DNA from: Sphingomonadaceae bacterium OTU29LAMAA1
GTDB taxonomy: Bacteria; Pseudomonadota; Alphaproteobacteria; Sphingomonadales; Sphingomonadaceae
Assembly (NCBI GenBank): GCA_024072375.1
Contig: CP099617.1
Coordinates: forward strand, 353,001 to 417,000
Direction: 5' to 3'
DNA length: 64,000 nucleotides
The notes under the pieces are model-generated. The model saw only the letters and a list, made by a program, of their open reading frames with translations. It was not told where the DNA came from and ran no database searches. A program made the translations under genes and the position numbers. Positions 44,957 to 53,154 of the stretch are shown one piece after another. Within the stretch, counting starts at the first letter, position 1. The number at the start of each line of letters is the position of its first letter.

Positions 44957-45787
44957 TTAGTTGCCCGTCCAGACCGGCTTGCGCTTTTCCAGGAAGGCGG
45001 CGACGCCCTCCTTCGCATCCGCCGAATGGTGGACGACGTTGCAGGTCATCGTTTCCAGCGTGATGAGCGAGTTGGTGTCCGCGTCCATGCCGCGGTTGAG
45101 CGCCATCTTGGTCATCCACATGCAGAACGGGCTCTTGTCGATCAGCGGCGCGCAGAAGTCCTGGATCAGCTGTTCGAGCGCGTCGCCGCTCGGCGCGGAG
45201 GCGTTGCACAGGCCCCATTCGACGCATTCGGTGCCCGACAGCAGCTTGCCGGTCAGCATCAGCTCCTTGGACTTGCGCATGCCGATGTAGCGCGGCAGGC
45301 GATAGATCGGGCCGGCACCGCCGAACAGCGCACGACGGATGTGGAAATCGCCGATCTTGGCGTCGTCGGCAGCGATGCCGAAGTCGCACGAGATGAACAG
45401 CTCGAACCCACCGGCGACGGCATAGCCCTCGACGCAGGCGATGGTCGGCTTCTTCATGTTATAGATCTTGTCGTAGGTGCGCGCGGAATCGATCGCGAGC
45501 TGCAGCGACGTGCTCGATTCGTGCAGCACCGGCCCGACGAGCTGGTCGAGATCGGCGCCGGCGCAGAAGGTGTTGCCGCGGCCACGGAACACGACGGCAA
45601 GCGCCTTCTTGTCCTCGGCAGCGCGGTCGACCGCAGCCTCGAGATCACGCAGCAGCTTCGGGCTCACGCAATTGCGCTTGTGCGGGCGATTGAGCCAGAT
45701 CGTGCAGATCCCGTTTTCCGCCAGCTCATACTGGATGACGTCGGTCTCTTCCGTCTTCGGCTGCTTGTAGACGTATTCCGTTGCCAT
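44957..45787 (-). CDS. Crotonase-fold enoyl-CoA hydratase/isomerase, altered catalytic site
   Basis: The 276-residue protein has the oxyanion-hole strands CAGADLDQL (75-83) and GYAVAGGFEL (121-130), with Glu129 in the place of the first catalytic Glu of enoyl-CoA hydratase. The second, normally in GQPEI or LPEV, is His149 here (GDFHIRR). Length and the MLTGK and EWGL landmarks are normal. It may be a ring-opening hydrolase, isomerase or specialised hydratase for a cyclic acyl-CoA, not a standard hydratase. Confidence 0.87.
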   Translation of the reverse strand: MATEYVYKQPKTEETDVIQYELAENGICTIWLNRPHKRNCVSPKLLRDLEAAVDRAAEDKKALAVVFRGRGNTFCAGADLDQLVGPVLHESSTSLQLAIDSARTYDKIYNMKKPTIACVEGYAVAGGFELFISCDFGIAADDAKIGDFHIRRALFGGAGPIYRLPRYIGMRKSKELMLTGKLLSGTECVEWGLCNASAPSGDALEQLIQDFCAPLIDKSPFCMWMTKMALNRGMDADTNSLITLETMTCNVVHHSADAKEGVAAFLEKRKPVWTGN

Positions 45788-45847
45788 GTCGTCATTCTCC
45801 GTTGGAAGTATCGGCGCGAATAGCTCCGCGTCGGGTGATGTGAGTGA

Positions 45848-46558
45848 TTAAGACGCCGTTTCGGGGTGCACGGGCTCGAGCAGGCCGCCGACCGCCATCC
45901 AGGCGGCGATGCCGGCGGCGGGGACGGCGCACAGCGTCGCCTCCGCGATCTCGGCATCGGTGGCGCCGGCACGCCGGGCGCCATCGACGTGCCGCGACGC
46001 CATCGGGCTGTAGCTTGCCGCCAGAATGGTCAGCAGCAGCAGTTCACCGTGCTTGGGCGACAGCGGGTTGGCGTCGATGCTGCCACGGCGCATCAGGTAA
46101 TAGCCGTCCGCACCGCGCGGTGAGAGCCGCAGCAGTTGGTCCAGCGCCGGCGGGATCGTGCCGAAATAGCTGGTGAAATTGTCGATGGCTTCACCCGCCG
46201 ACGCGGTCGGCAGCGCGTCGCCGGTAGCGGTGGTGGGCGAACCGGGAAGGCAGGCATCGACGAGTGCGGCGAATTCGATCGCGGCGCCCTCGCCGCGCAG
46301 GCTTGCAAGGACGATGATCCCGGCGGTCGCATCGCGCGCGGTCACGCCCAGCGCGACGCCGCGTTCCAGCTCGCGTCGGGCGAGTTCGGGGTAGCGGCGA
46401 TCGATTGCCGCGACCGCTGCGAACAGCGCCTTCATCCGCGCGGGCAGGGCGCCGTCCTGTTCGATCACGGCGCGAAATTCCGCATAGCCGGCGAGCGTAT
46501 AGGGCGCGTGTTCCACCAACAGCGGGATATGCGCCAGCGTGTTCGTGAGCGTCGACAT
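45848..46558 (-). CDS. Carboxymuconolactone-decarboxylase/AhpD-like protein
   Basis: The 236-residue protein consists of two all-helical CMD/AhpD-like halves (about 20-105 and 130-225). The second half contains LLLTILAASYSPMASRHVDGARRAGATDAEI, resembling the helix pair with the conserved His. No CxxC is present, so it is not an AhpD-type redox enzyme; a decarboxylase or lactonase-like role is more likely. It is the first gene of the minus operon, and a palindrome lies 28 bases upstream of its start. Confidence 0.78.
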   Translation of the reverse strand: MSTLTNTLAHIPLLVEHAPYTLAGYAEFRAVIEQDGALPARMKALFAAVAAIDRRYPELARRELERGVALGVTARDATAGIIVLASLRGEGAAIEFAALVDACLPGSPTTATGDALPTASAGEAIDNFTSYFGTIPPALDQLLRLSPRGADGYYLMRRGSIDANPLSPKHGELLLLTILAASYSPMASRHVDGARRAGATDAEIAEATLCAVPAAGIAAWMAVGGLLEPVHPETAS

Positions 46559-46585
46559 AGCGACCTCCTCTCCTGCCCCCGTAAT

Positions 46586-46605
46586 GCCCGACCGTCTGGT
46601 CGGGC
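46586..46605. promoter_or_regulatory. Palindromic operator, TetR-type
   Basis: GCCCGACC and GGTCGGGC form perfect eight-base arms around GTCT. The site lies 28-47 bases before the first gene of the minus operon, in promoter position. A similar CCGACCG...GTCG site precedes the acyl-CoA dehydrogenase at 48274. TetR-family repressors commonly use such sequences. No TetR gene is in the window. Confidence 0.6.
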
Positions 46606-46708
46606 GTCAACAGATCGACCGCTGTCGCTTGTGACAGGCTGCGGATCGGGGCGCGGCATTTACGATGATCCGACGCCCCGATTGAGAGGGCGGTTCGATG
46701 AGGATGGA

Positions 46709-48187
46709 ATGGTCATGACACGTCGATGGGCGACAGTCGCCATGGGTTTCCCAGTCCTGATGGTCACGCAGGTCACGCAGGTCACGCAGGGCATCGCGGC
46801 GCAGGCGCCGCAATCGCCTCCATCCGGCACCACAGCGCAGTTTGCGGGCGAGACGCGCGACGCACGGTTGCTCGCCATGCGCGCCTATGTCTGGGGCTAT
46901 CCGCTGGTCCGCGCGGCGCAGCTTCGCCAGAATTTGACATTACCCGCAGACCCGCTGCGCACGCGGCCGCCGTCCTCGCCGGGCGCTGCGATCAACCGTT
47001 TCGGGCATGCGCATGAACTGGGATCGCCAAAGATGCGGCAGGGCGTCGCACCCAATGCCGACACGCTCTACAGTCTTGCATGGCTGGACATGGCGGGCGG
47101 TCCCTACGTTCTCGAAACGCCCGATTTCGGCAGTCGCTATTATACCTTTCAGATGGGCCAGGCCGACAGCTCGACGCGGCAATCGCTCGGCCAGCGCACG
47201 CATGGCCATCTGTTACCCCCGGTCTTCATCCAGGGGCCGGGCCAGCATCATCGGGTGCCCGCCGGCATGGTCGAGGTGCGATCCGACCAGCGCTATATGA
47301 TGGTTGCGGGTCGCACGCTGGTTGCCGGCCCTTCCGACATCCCCGCCGTTACCGCGCTGCAACAGCGTATCCGCCTGCGGCGATGGGAGGATTATGCGGC
47401 GAAGCGCGACGTCCTGCCGCCGGTGACAGCACAGGGTGTGCTGGCGAGCGGTAACGCCGTCACCAGCCCGGACCTGTTCCTGTCGATGCTCGGCGTCGTC
47501 CTGCGCGACTGGCGACCCTCCGCTGCGGACCGGCCGCTCGTCGAATCGTTCCGGCGGATCGGCCTTTCGAAGCAAGACGGCTATCGGCCCGAACGGCTGA
47601 CCCCGGCGACACGGGCGGCGGCATTGCTGGGCATCGGCGATGGCGAAGCTGCGGTTCGGCAGAAGACCTTTTCGCTTGGTCGCAACGTGCATGGCTGGAG
47701 CATCAACAACCAGGGCTCGGTATTCGGCGACGATTATCTGCTGCGCGCCGCCGTTGCGATGGACCAGATCTATGTTCTGCCGAAGGAAGAGGCGCTCTAC
47801 CCCAATGCGCGCCTCGATTCGGATGGGCAGGTTCTCGATGGCCGGAACAGCTACGAACTGCGCTTCGCCAAGGGGGAGGTGCCCCCGGTACAGTTCTTCT
47901 GGTCGGTCACGATGTACCATGCGCAGGGCCTCATGGTCGACAATCCCATCGGCCGGTATGCGATCGGCGACCGCACCCCGTCGCTCATTCGTGATGCTGA
48001 CGGCGGTGTCCGTATCCTGTTGCAGAACGCACCGCCCGGCGACCCCGACACGGTGAACTGGCTGCCCGCGCCGGCGGGGCCTTTCATGCTGATGCTCCGC
48101 CTCTACGGTCCTGCCGCCGCTGCGCAGGCCGGACGATGGACGCCGCCCGCGATCGTCCGCCGCAGCGATCCGAACCCGCACAGCTGA
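46709..48187 (+). CDS. Secreted DUF1254/DUF1214-domain protein
   Basis: The 492-residue protein has a signal-like N-terminus (VAMGFPVLMV, ending AAQA), a DUF1254 domain (AYVWGYPLVRA, GVAPNADTLYSLAWLDM, YYTFQMGQ) and a C-terminal DUF1214 domain (FFWSVTMYH, IGDRTPSL, NWLPAPAGPF). The domains often occur in exported proteins near catabolic clusters, but their reaction is not known. A paralogue is at 57448. The signal region contains three perfect nine-base repeats. ATG at 46709 or 46715 could be the start. Confidence 0.85.
   Translation: MVMTRRWATVAMGFPVLMVTQVTQVTQGIAAQAPQSPPSGTTAQFAGETRDARLLAMRAYVWGYPLVRAAQLRQNLTLPADPLRTRPPSSPGAAINRFGHAHELGSPKMRQGVAPNADTLYSLAWLDMAGGPYVLETPDFGSRYYTFQMGQADSSTRQSLGQRTHGHLLPPVFIQGPGQHHRVPAGMVEVRSDQRYMMVAGRTLVAGPSDIPAVTALQQRIRLRRWEDYAAKRDVLPPVTAQGVLASGNAVTSPDLFLSMLGVVLRDWRPSAADRPLVESFRRIGLSKQDGYRPERLTPATRAAALLGIGDGEAAVRQKTFSLGRNVHGWSINNQGSVFGDDYLLRAAVAMDQIYVLPKEEALYPNARLDSDGQVLDGRNSYELRFAKGEVPPVQFFWSVTMYHAQGLMVDNPIGRYAIGDRTPSLIRDADGGVRILLQNAPPGDPDTVNWLPAPAGPFMLMLRLYGPAAAAQAGRWTPPAIVRRSDPNPHS
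46763..46789 (+). repeat. Three tandem copies of a 9-bp unit
   Basis: GTCACGCAG is repeated three times without mismatch and encodes Val-Thr-Gln each time, at the end of the signal peptide of the DUF1254 protein. Because the unit is nine bases, slippage would change the length without breaking the frame. Confidence 0.9.
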
Positions 48188-48198
48188 CCCTTTTGACA

Positions 48199-48215
48199 GC
48201 CGACCGGTCGGTCGA
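48199..48215. promoter_or_regulatory. Palindromic operator, TetR-type (second site)
   Basis: CCGACCGGTCGG (48200-48211) is a perfect 12-base palindrome and lies about 60 bases before the acyl-CoA dehydrogenase start. Aligned with the site at 46586-46605 it shares CCGACCG and GTCG at the same spacing. It probably binds the same regulator. Confidence 0.6.
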
Positions 48216-48273
48216 TTAGCCGTACACGGGAACATCGGACGAGCAGGCACACCCGCCGCCGGAGAGGATAGCA

Positions 48274-49512
48274 ATGGCCTTCGAGCAATCTGAGCGATCG
48301 CGTTCGTGGATGGAGCGGGTCGCCGCGTTCATGGACGCGCACATCATCCCCGCCGTTCCAGTCTATCACCAGCAGCTCGGCCAGATCGATCGCTGGCGTG
48401 AGATCCCGCCGGTGTTCGAGGAGCTGAAGGCGCGTGCGAAGGCCGAGGGGCTGTGGAATTTCTTCATGCCGCCGTCGGACCATGACGACGATCTGTTCAC
48501 CAGTACCGGCCTCAGCAACCTCGAATATGCCCCGATCGCCGAACTGATGGGCCGCGTGTCCTTCGCGTCGGAGGTGTTCAACTGCATGGCCCCCGACACG
48601 GGCAATTTCGAGGTGTTGCACCGCTATGGCACGCGCGCGCAGAAGGAGCGCTTCATGCTGCCGCTGCGCGATGGCGAGACGCGTTCGGCCTTTCTGATGA
48701 CCGAACCCGACGTCGCCTCGTCCGACGCGCGAAATATCCGCACCGAGATTCGCCGCGACGGCGGCGAATATGTCATCAACGGCCGCAAATGGTGGTCGTC
48801 GGGCGCCGGCCATCCGCGTTGCGACTTCTTTATCCTGATGGGCAAGACCGATCCCGACGCCCCCGCCTATCACCAGCAGTCGATGATCCTGGTGCCGCGC
48901 GACACGCCGGGTGTCACTTTGGTCCGTCACCTGCCGGTATTCGGCTACGACCATGCCCCCCACGGCCATTTCGAGGTGAAGCTGGAGGATGTCCGCGTGC
49001 CCGCCGAGAATATGCTGCTCGGCGAGGGGCGAGGGTTCGAGATCGCGCAGGGCCGGCTCGGGCCGGGTCGCATCCACCATACGATGCGCAACATCGCGAC
49101 GATGGAGGTCGCGCTCGAAAAGATGTGCCGACGGCTGTTGTCGCGCCGCACCTTTGGCAAGACGATCGCCGAACACTCGGTGTGGGAAGAACGGATCGCC
49201 CGCGCGCGCTGTGAGATCGAGATGGCGCGCCTGCTTTGCCTGAAGGCCGCGCACATGATGGACACGGTCGGCAACAAGGCCGCGCGGGCCGAGATCGCGA
49301 TGATCAAGATCGCCGCACCCCGCATGGCGCAGCAGATCGTCGACGACGCGATCCAGGCACATGGCGGCGGCGGCGTGTCGGAAGACTTTGGACTGGCGGA
49401 ACTGTGGGCCAACACCCGCATCGTGCGACTGACCGATGGCCCGGACGAAGTTCACGAGCGCCAGCTCGCTCGCATGGAACTGGACAAATATCGCGCGGAG
49501 CTCACGGCATGA
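48274..49512 (+). CDS. Acyl-CoA dehydrogenase, ACAD10/11-like
   Basis: The 412-residue FAD enzyme has the landmarks of the acyl-CoA dehydrogenase fold: an all-helical front, [14 protein letters not shown] (FAD- and substrate-binding strand), [11 protein letters not shown], a long helical C-terminal part with RTFGKTI, and [22 protein letters not shown] near the end. The SD(A)RN variant of the substrate loop is typical of the ACAD10/11 group. The next gene, coupled by ATGA, is a phosphotransferase that is fused to such dehydrogenases in animals. In front lies a palindromic operator. Confidence 0.9.
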   Translation: MAFEQSERSRSWMERVAAFMDAHIIPAVPVYHQQLGQIDRWREIPPVFEELKARAKAEGLWNFFMPPSDHDDDLFTSTGLSNLEYAPIAELMGRVSFASEVFNCMAPDTGNFEVLHRYGTRAQKERFMLPLRDGETRSAFLMTEPDVASSDARNIRTEIRRDGGEYVINGRKWWSSGAGHPRCDFFILMGKTDPDAPAYHQQSMILVPRDTPGVTLVRHLPVFGYDHAPHGHFEVKLEDVRVPAENMLLGEGRGFEIAQGRLGPGRIHHTMRNIATMEVALEKMCRRLLSRRTFGKTIAEHSVWEERIARARCEIEMARLLCLKAAHMMDTVGNKAARAEIAMIKIAAPRMAQQIVDDAIQAHGGGGVSEDFGLAELWANTRIVRLTDGPDEVHERQLARMELDKYRAELTA

Positions 49513-50594
49513 CGGCACCGGCAACGCCTGCGGCGACGATCGGCCACACCGTCGCGGTCGAACCGGGCACCGCCTTCGACGAGGCGGTTCTGCGCCGCTA
49601 TCTCAACGGTCGCATCGCCGGGTTCTCGGGTGACATGGTGGTCAGCCAGTTTCAGGGCGGGCAGTCCAACCCCACTTTCCTGTTAACGACGCCGGATGCC
49701 AAATACGTGTTGCGGCGCAAGCCCGCGGGCGTGCTCCTCGCATCCGCGCATGCGGTCGACCGCGAATATCGGGTGACCAGGGCGCTGTTCGAAGCCGGGC
49801 TGCCGGTGCCGGAGCCGCTGGTGCTGTGCGAGGATCTGGATGTCATCGGCACGATGTTCTACGTCATGCGGCATGTCCCGGGTCGCGGTTTCTGGGACCC
49901 GCGCATGCCAGGCGTGTCGCGAGAAGACCGCGCCGCCATCTACGATTCGGCCAACGAAACGCTTGCCCGGCTGCATCTGGTGGATCATGTAAGTCTGGGT
50001 CTGGCCGATTACGGCCGTCCGGGCAATTTCTTCGCGCGGCAGATCTCGCGCTGGTCGCGCCAATATGATGCATCGCGGACACAGGACATTCCGGAGATGG
50101 AGCGGCTCATGGCGTGGCTGCCGGATGCGATTCCCGATGCCGGCGAACGCACGACCATCATCCACGGCGATTATTCGTTCCACAACCTGCTGATCCATCC
50201 GACCGAACCGCGGGTCGCCGCGGTGATCGACTGGGAATTGTCGACGCTCGGCGATCCGCTGGGGGACCTCACCTACCACATGATGGAATGGTTCAGGCCC
50301 GATGGCGTCGACGTGCGCGGCACCTTGCGCGGCGCCGATCTCGCCTCGCTGGGTATCCCGAGCGCCGAGGATTATGCCCGCCGCTATCGCGAGCGAACCG
50401 GCTTCGACGTCGATCCGACGCACCCGTTCTACACGGCCTTCAATCTCTTCCGCGTCGCCGCGATCCTTCAGGGCATCGCCGGCCGCAGCCGCGACGGCGT
50501 GCAGACCGCGAACAATTCCGCGGAGATCATCCAGCGCATCGTCCCGCTCGCCCAGGCTGCATGGCGTAGCGCGCAGGATGCCGGGGCGAGCTGA
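49509..50594 (+). CDS. Phosphotransferase of the APH family, ACAD10/11-kinase-like
   Basis: The 361-residue protein has the kinase fold of aminoglycoside/choline phosphotransferases: YVLRRKP (ATP Lys), HAVDREYRV (Glu), catalytic loop [10 protein letters not shown] and [15 protein letters not shown] (metal Asp). It is not likely an antibiotic-resistance enzyme. In the levulinate (lva) pathway and in ACAD10/11, such a kinase phosphorylates 4-hydroxyacyl-CoA and the partner dehydrogenase-like enzyme removes phosphate. The ATGA overlap with the acyl-CoA dehydrogenase gene supports that role. Confidence 0.87.
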   Translation: MTAPATPAATIGHTVAVEPGTAFDEAVLRRYLNGRIAGFSGDMVVSQFQGGQSNPTFLLTTPDAKYVLRRKPAGVLLASAHAVDREYRVTRALFEAGLPVPEPLVLCEDLDVIGTMFYVMRHVPGRGFWDPRMPGVSREDRAAIYDSANETLARLHLVDHVSLGLADYGRPGNFFARQISRWSRQYDASRTQDIPEMERLMAWLPDAIPDAGERTTIIHGDYSFHNLLIHPTEPRVAAVIDWELSTLGDPLGDLTYHMMEWFRPDGVDVRGTLRGADLASLGIPSAEDYARRYRERTGFDVDPTHPFYTAFNLFRVAAILQGIAGRSRDGVQTANNSAEIIQRIVPLAQAAWRSAQDAGAS

Positions 50595-50624
50595 AGTTCG
50601 CGGGAACGACGACACCATAAAAAA

Positions 50625-50644
50625 CGGCGGACAATGATCCGCCG
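50625..50644 (-). terminator. Hairpin with T-run on the minus strand
   Basis: CGGCGGA and TCCGCCG arms with a six-base loop form a stem in the 67-base gap before the TonB receptor start. On the minus strand the stem is followed by TTTTTTAT, so it looks like an intrinsic terminator for antisense transcription. On the plus strand it would be a leader stem-loop just ahead of the ribosome site GAGGAGAGG. Confidence 0.5.
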
Positions 50645-50661
50645 AACAGAGGAGAGGGATC

Positions 50662-53154
50662 ATGAAGAGCACGTTGAGGATCGCGCTGCTTGCAGCCGCC
50701 AGCATTGCCTCGCTATCGGCTGCTTCCGTCGGCGCTCAGCAGCTTGCGGCAGCACCTTCAGCGGCGGTCGCAGCCGCCGCCGACCCCCTGCCTCGGGACG
50801 GTCCGCCGCCGCAGACCATCGACACGACCACCGATCCCCGGACGGCCGCATCGGTCGGTCCGGTGGGCGGCGAGATCGTTGTCACCGCGCGTCGCCGCGT
50901 CGAACGCCTGCAGGACGTCCCCGTCGCCGCCACCGTGGTCGACCAGCAGCAGATCCGGCAATACGATCTCACGTCGGTCGCGAACATCCGGATCGCCGCA
51001 CCCGAAATCAGCCTCGACCGCGGCTTCACCGGCTCGGGCTCGTCCATTGCGCTGCGCGGCGTCAGTTCCTCGTCGATAGATGCGGGTGTCGAACAATCGG
51101 TATTGCTCGATTTCGACGGCATGGCGATCAGCCGTGGTCGGATCCTCAACGATGCCCTGTTCGACATGGAGAGCCTCACGGTCCTCAAGGGGCCCCAGGC
51201 CGTGTTCTTCGGCAAGAATTCGCCTGGCGGCGTGGTGTCGGTCCGCTCCGCGGCACCGGGCAAGGCGCTGAACGGCTACATTCGCACCGGTTACGAGTTC
51301 ACCACCGACAACAAACAGGTCGAAGCCGCCATCGGCGGCCCGATCGGCGAGGGCGCGGGCGCGAGGCTGGCGATCTTCGCCAGCGACAGCGAAGGGTACA
51401 TCCGCAACCAGAATCGCGGCGTCGACAATGTCATCTTCCGCGGCAACACCGGCACGGCCTTCCTGCCGCCTTCACCGTCTCGCCTTGGTGCCGAACGCAA
51501 GATCGCAGCGCGTGGTACGGTCACGTTCACCGACAACGACGGCTTCGATGCGACGGTGAAGGTGCTCGCCAGCCGCTACGAGGGGCAGGGGGTCCAGAGC
51601 TTTTCCGAAGTCATGGCATGTCCTCCGTCGCGGACACGTCCCGGCACGATCGGCGGCCTCATCGACCCGACCGGAGACTGCAAGCTGAACGACAAGTCGT
51701 CGCAAGGCTGGGCGGATCCGGTGATCATCGCCAACTGGCCCGAAGTTCGCCGTAACAACGGCGGCCGTCCATATTCCCGCAACGACTCCTTCCTGCCGAT
51801 CCTCACGCTCAACTATGCGAAGGGTCCGATCTCCCTGACGTCGGTAACCGGCTATTACGGCTATGATTACGTTACGCAGGGCAACGCCGAAGCGACCAGC
51901 TATTCCTATTTCTGGTCCTACAGCAACGAACAGAACAGCAGCTTCTACCAGGAGGTGAGGGCAAGCTCCGCGTTCGAGGGCGCGCTGAACTTTGCGGCCG
52001 GGGGGCATTACGAGAAGAACAATCGGACGCTGTTCGTCGGCGGTATCAACGGGTCCCAGCCGCGCGATCCGGCGACGGGTCGTTACGAGACCTATGACAA
52101 CCAGCAGCACAACAAGTCGGAAGCATGGTCGCTGTTCGGCCAGCTGGTACTGAACGTGACGCCGACGGTCGAGCTCGCCGGCGGCGCCCGCTATACGCGT
52201 CAAACCAATGAACTGAACTCCTACACGACGTTCCTGAACCCGGTCATCACCAACATCTCTCCCCCTGGCCGCATCATCGCCGGCGAGAAGAGCCAGGACA
52301 ACGTATCACCGGAAGCCACGCTGACGTGGCGGCCAACCAGGAATCTGACGATCTATGGCGCCTACAAGAGCGGCTTCCTCGCGGGTGGCTTTTCCAACCC
52401 CGGCATTCTGAGCAGTACGACCACCATCAACACGTTGAGCTTCGACAAGGAAACGGTCGACGGCGGCGAATTCGGGATCAAGGGCGGAATACTCGACGGC
52501 CGCTTGAACGCATCGCTGACGGCATACCGTTATACGTACAAGGGCTTGCCGCTTACCTCGCTGGTGGCGATCAGCCAGACGGCGGTCAGCTACATCACGC
52601 AGAATGCGGCCAACACACGGGTGCAGGGGCTCGAGTTCGAAACGTCGTACAGGGGCCCGGCAGGACTGATCCTGCGCGCCACTGCGGCGTACAACGATGC
52701 CAAGTTCAACGAGTTCGATCGTGCGCAATGCTGGACTGGCCAGTCGCTCGCACAGGGTTGCCTGGTCGATGCGGTGACGCGCGCCACGTATCAGAACCTC
52801 AGCGGTCGTACCGTCTACCGTTCCCCGAAATGGATCGCCACCGGCGGTGCCGTGAAGACCGTATCCCTGGGCGGCGACTATTCGGCAACGCTCAACGCCG
52901 ATGTGCGCTATTCGGCGGGCTATTTTACCGGGGTCAATCTCAACCCCTATTCCTATCAGAAGAGCTATCTGCTTCTGAATGCCGGCGCGAGGCTGACCTC
53001 GCTGGCCAACTGGTCCCTCTCCGTCATCGGCCGCAATCTCACCAATCGTCGCTACGGAACGCTCGGCATCGACAAGCCCGGCGGAATTGGAGAGGTGTTC
53101 ACCGTCGCCGGCGAACCGCGGGCAGTCGTGCTGCAGATCGAGACGAAGTTCTGA
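50662..53154 (+). CDS. TonB-dependent receptor (cluster 2)
   Basis: The 830-residue outer-membrane receptor has a signal peptide (to about residue 25), GGEIVVTARRRVERLQDVPVAATVV at the start of the plug, LKGPQAVFFGKNSPGGVVSVRSA, and a 22-strand barrel ending in Phe (LQIETKF). It belongs to the FecA/FyuA-like sphingomonad group used for hydrophobic carbon sources. Its ribosome site (AGAGGAGAGG) is strong. The stop overlaps the next start in TGATG, an unusual tight coupling of receptor and enzyme. Confidence 0.93.
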   Translation: MKSTLRIALLAAASIASLSAASVGAQQLAAAPSAAVAAAADPLPRDGPPPQTIDTTTDPRTAASVGPVGGEIVVTARRRVERLQDVPVAATVVDQQQIRQYDLTSVANIRIAAPEISLDRGFTGSGSSIALRGVSSSSIDAGVEQSVLLDFDGMAISRGRILNDALFDMESLTVLKGPQAVFFGKNSPGGVVSVRSAAPGKALNGYIRTGYEFTTDNKQVEAAIGGPIGEGAGARLAIFASDSEGYIRNQNRGVDNVIFRGNTGTAFLPPSPSRLGAERKIAARGTVTFTDNDGFDATVKVLASRYEGQGVQSFSEVMACPPSRTRPGTIGGLIDPTGDCKLNDKSSQGWADPVIIANWPEVRRNNGGRPYSRNDSFLPILTLNYAKGPISLTSVTGYYGYDYVTQGNAEATSYSYFWSYSNEQNSSFYQEVRASSAFEGALNFAAGGHYEKNNRTLFVGGINGSQPRDPATGRYETYDNQQHNKSEAWSLFGQLVLNVTPTVELAGGARYTRQTNELNSYTTFLNPVITNISPPGRIIAGEKSQDNVSPEATLTWRPTRNLTIYGAYKSGFLAGGFSNPGILSSTTTINTLSFDKETVDGGEFGIKGGILDGRLNASLTAYRYTYKGLPLTSLVAISQTAVSYITQNAANTRVQGLEFETSYRGPAGLILRATAAYNDAKFNEFDRAQCWTGQSLAQGCLVDAVTRATYQNLSGRTVYRSPKWIATGGAVKTVSLGGDYSATLNADVRYSAGYFTGVNLNPYSYQKSYLLLNAGARLTSLANWSLSVIGRNLTNRRYGTLGIDKPGGIGEVFTVAGEPRAVVLQIETKF

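Noticed and set aside
49509..50594. Aminoglycoside-resistance gene
   Set aside because: The protein has the APH fold, but its coupling to an acyl-CoA dehydrogenase gene and its sequence details match the ACAD10/11-type kinase instead.
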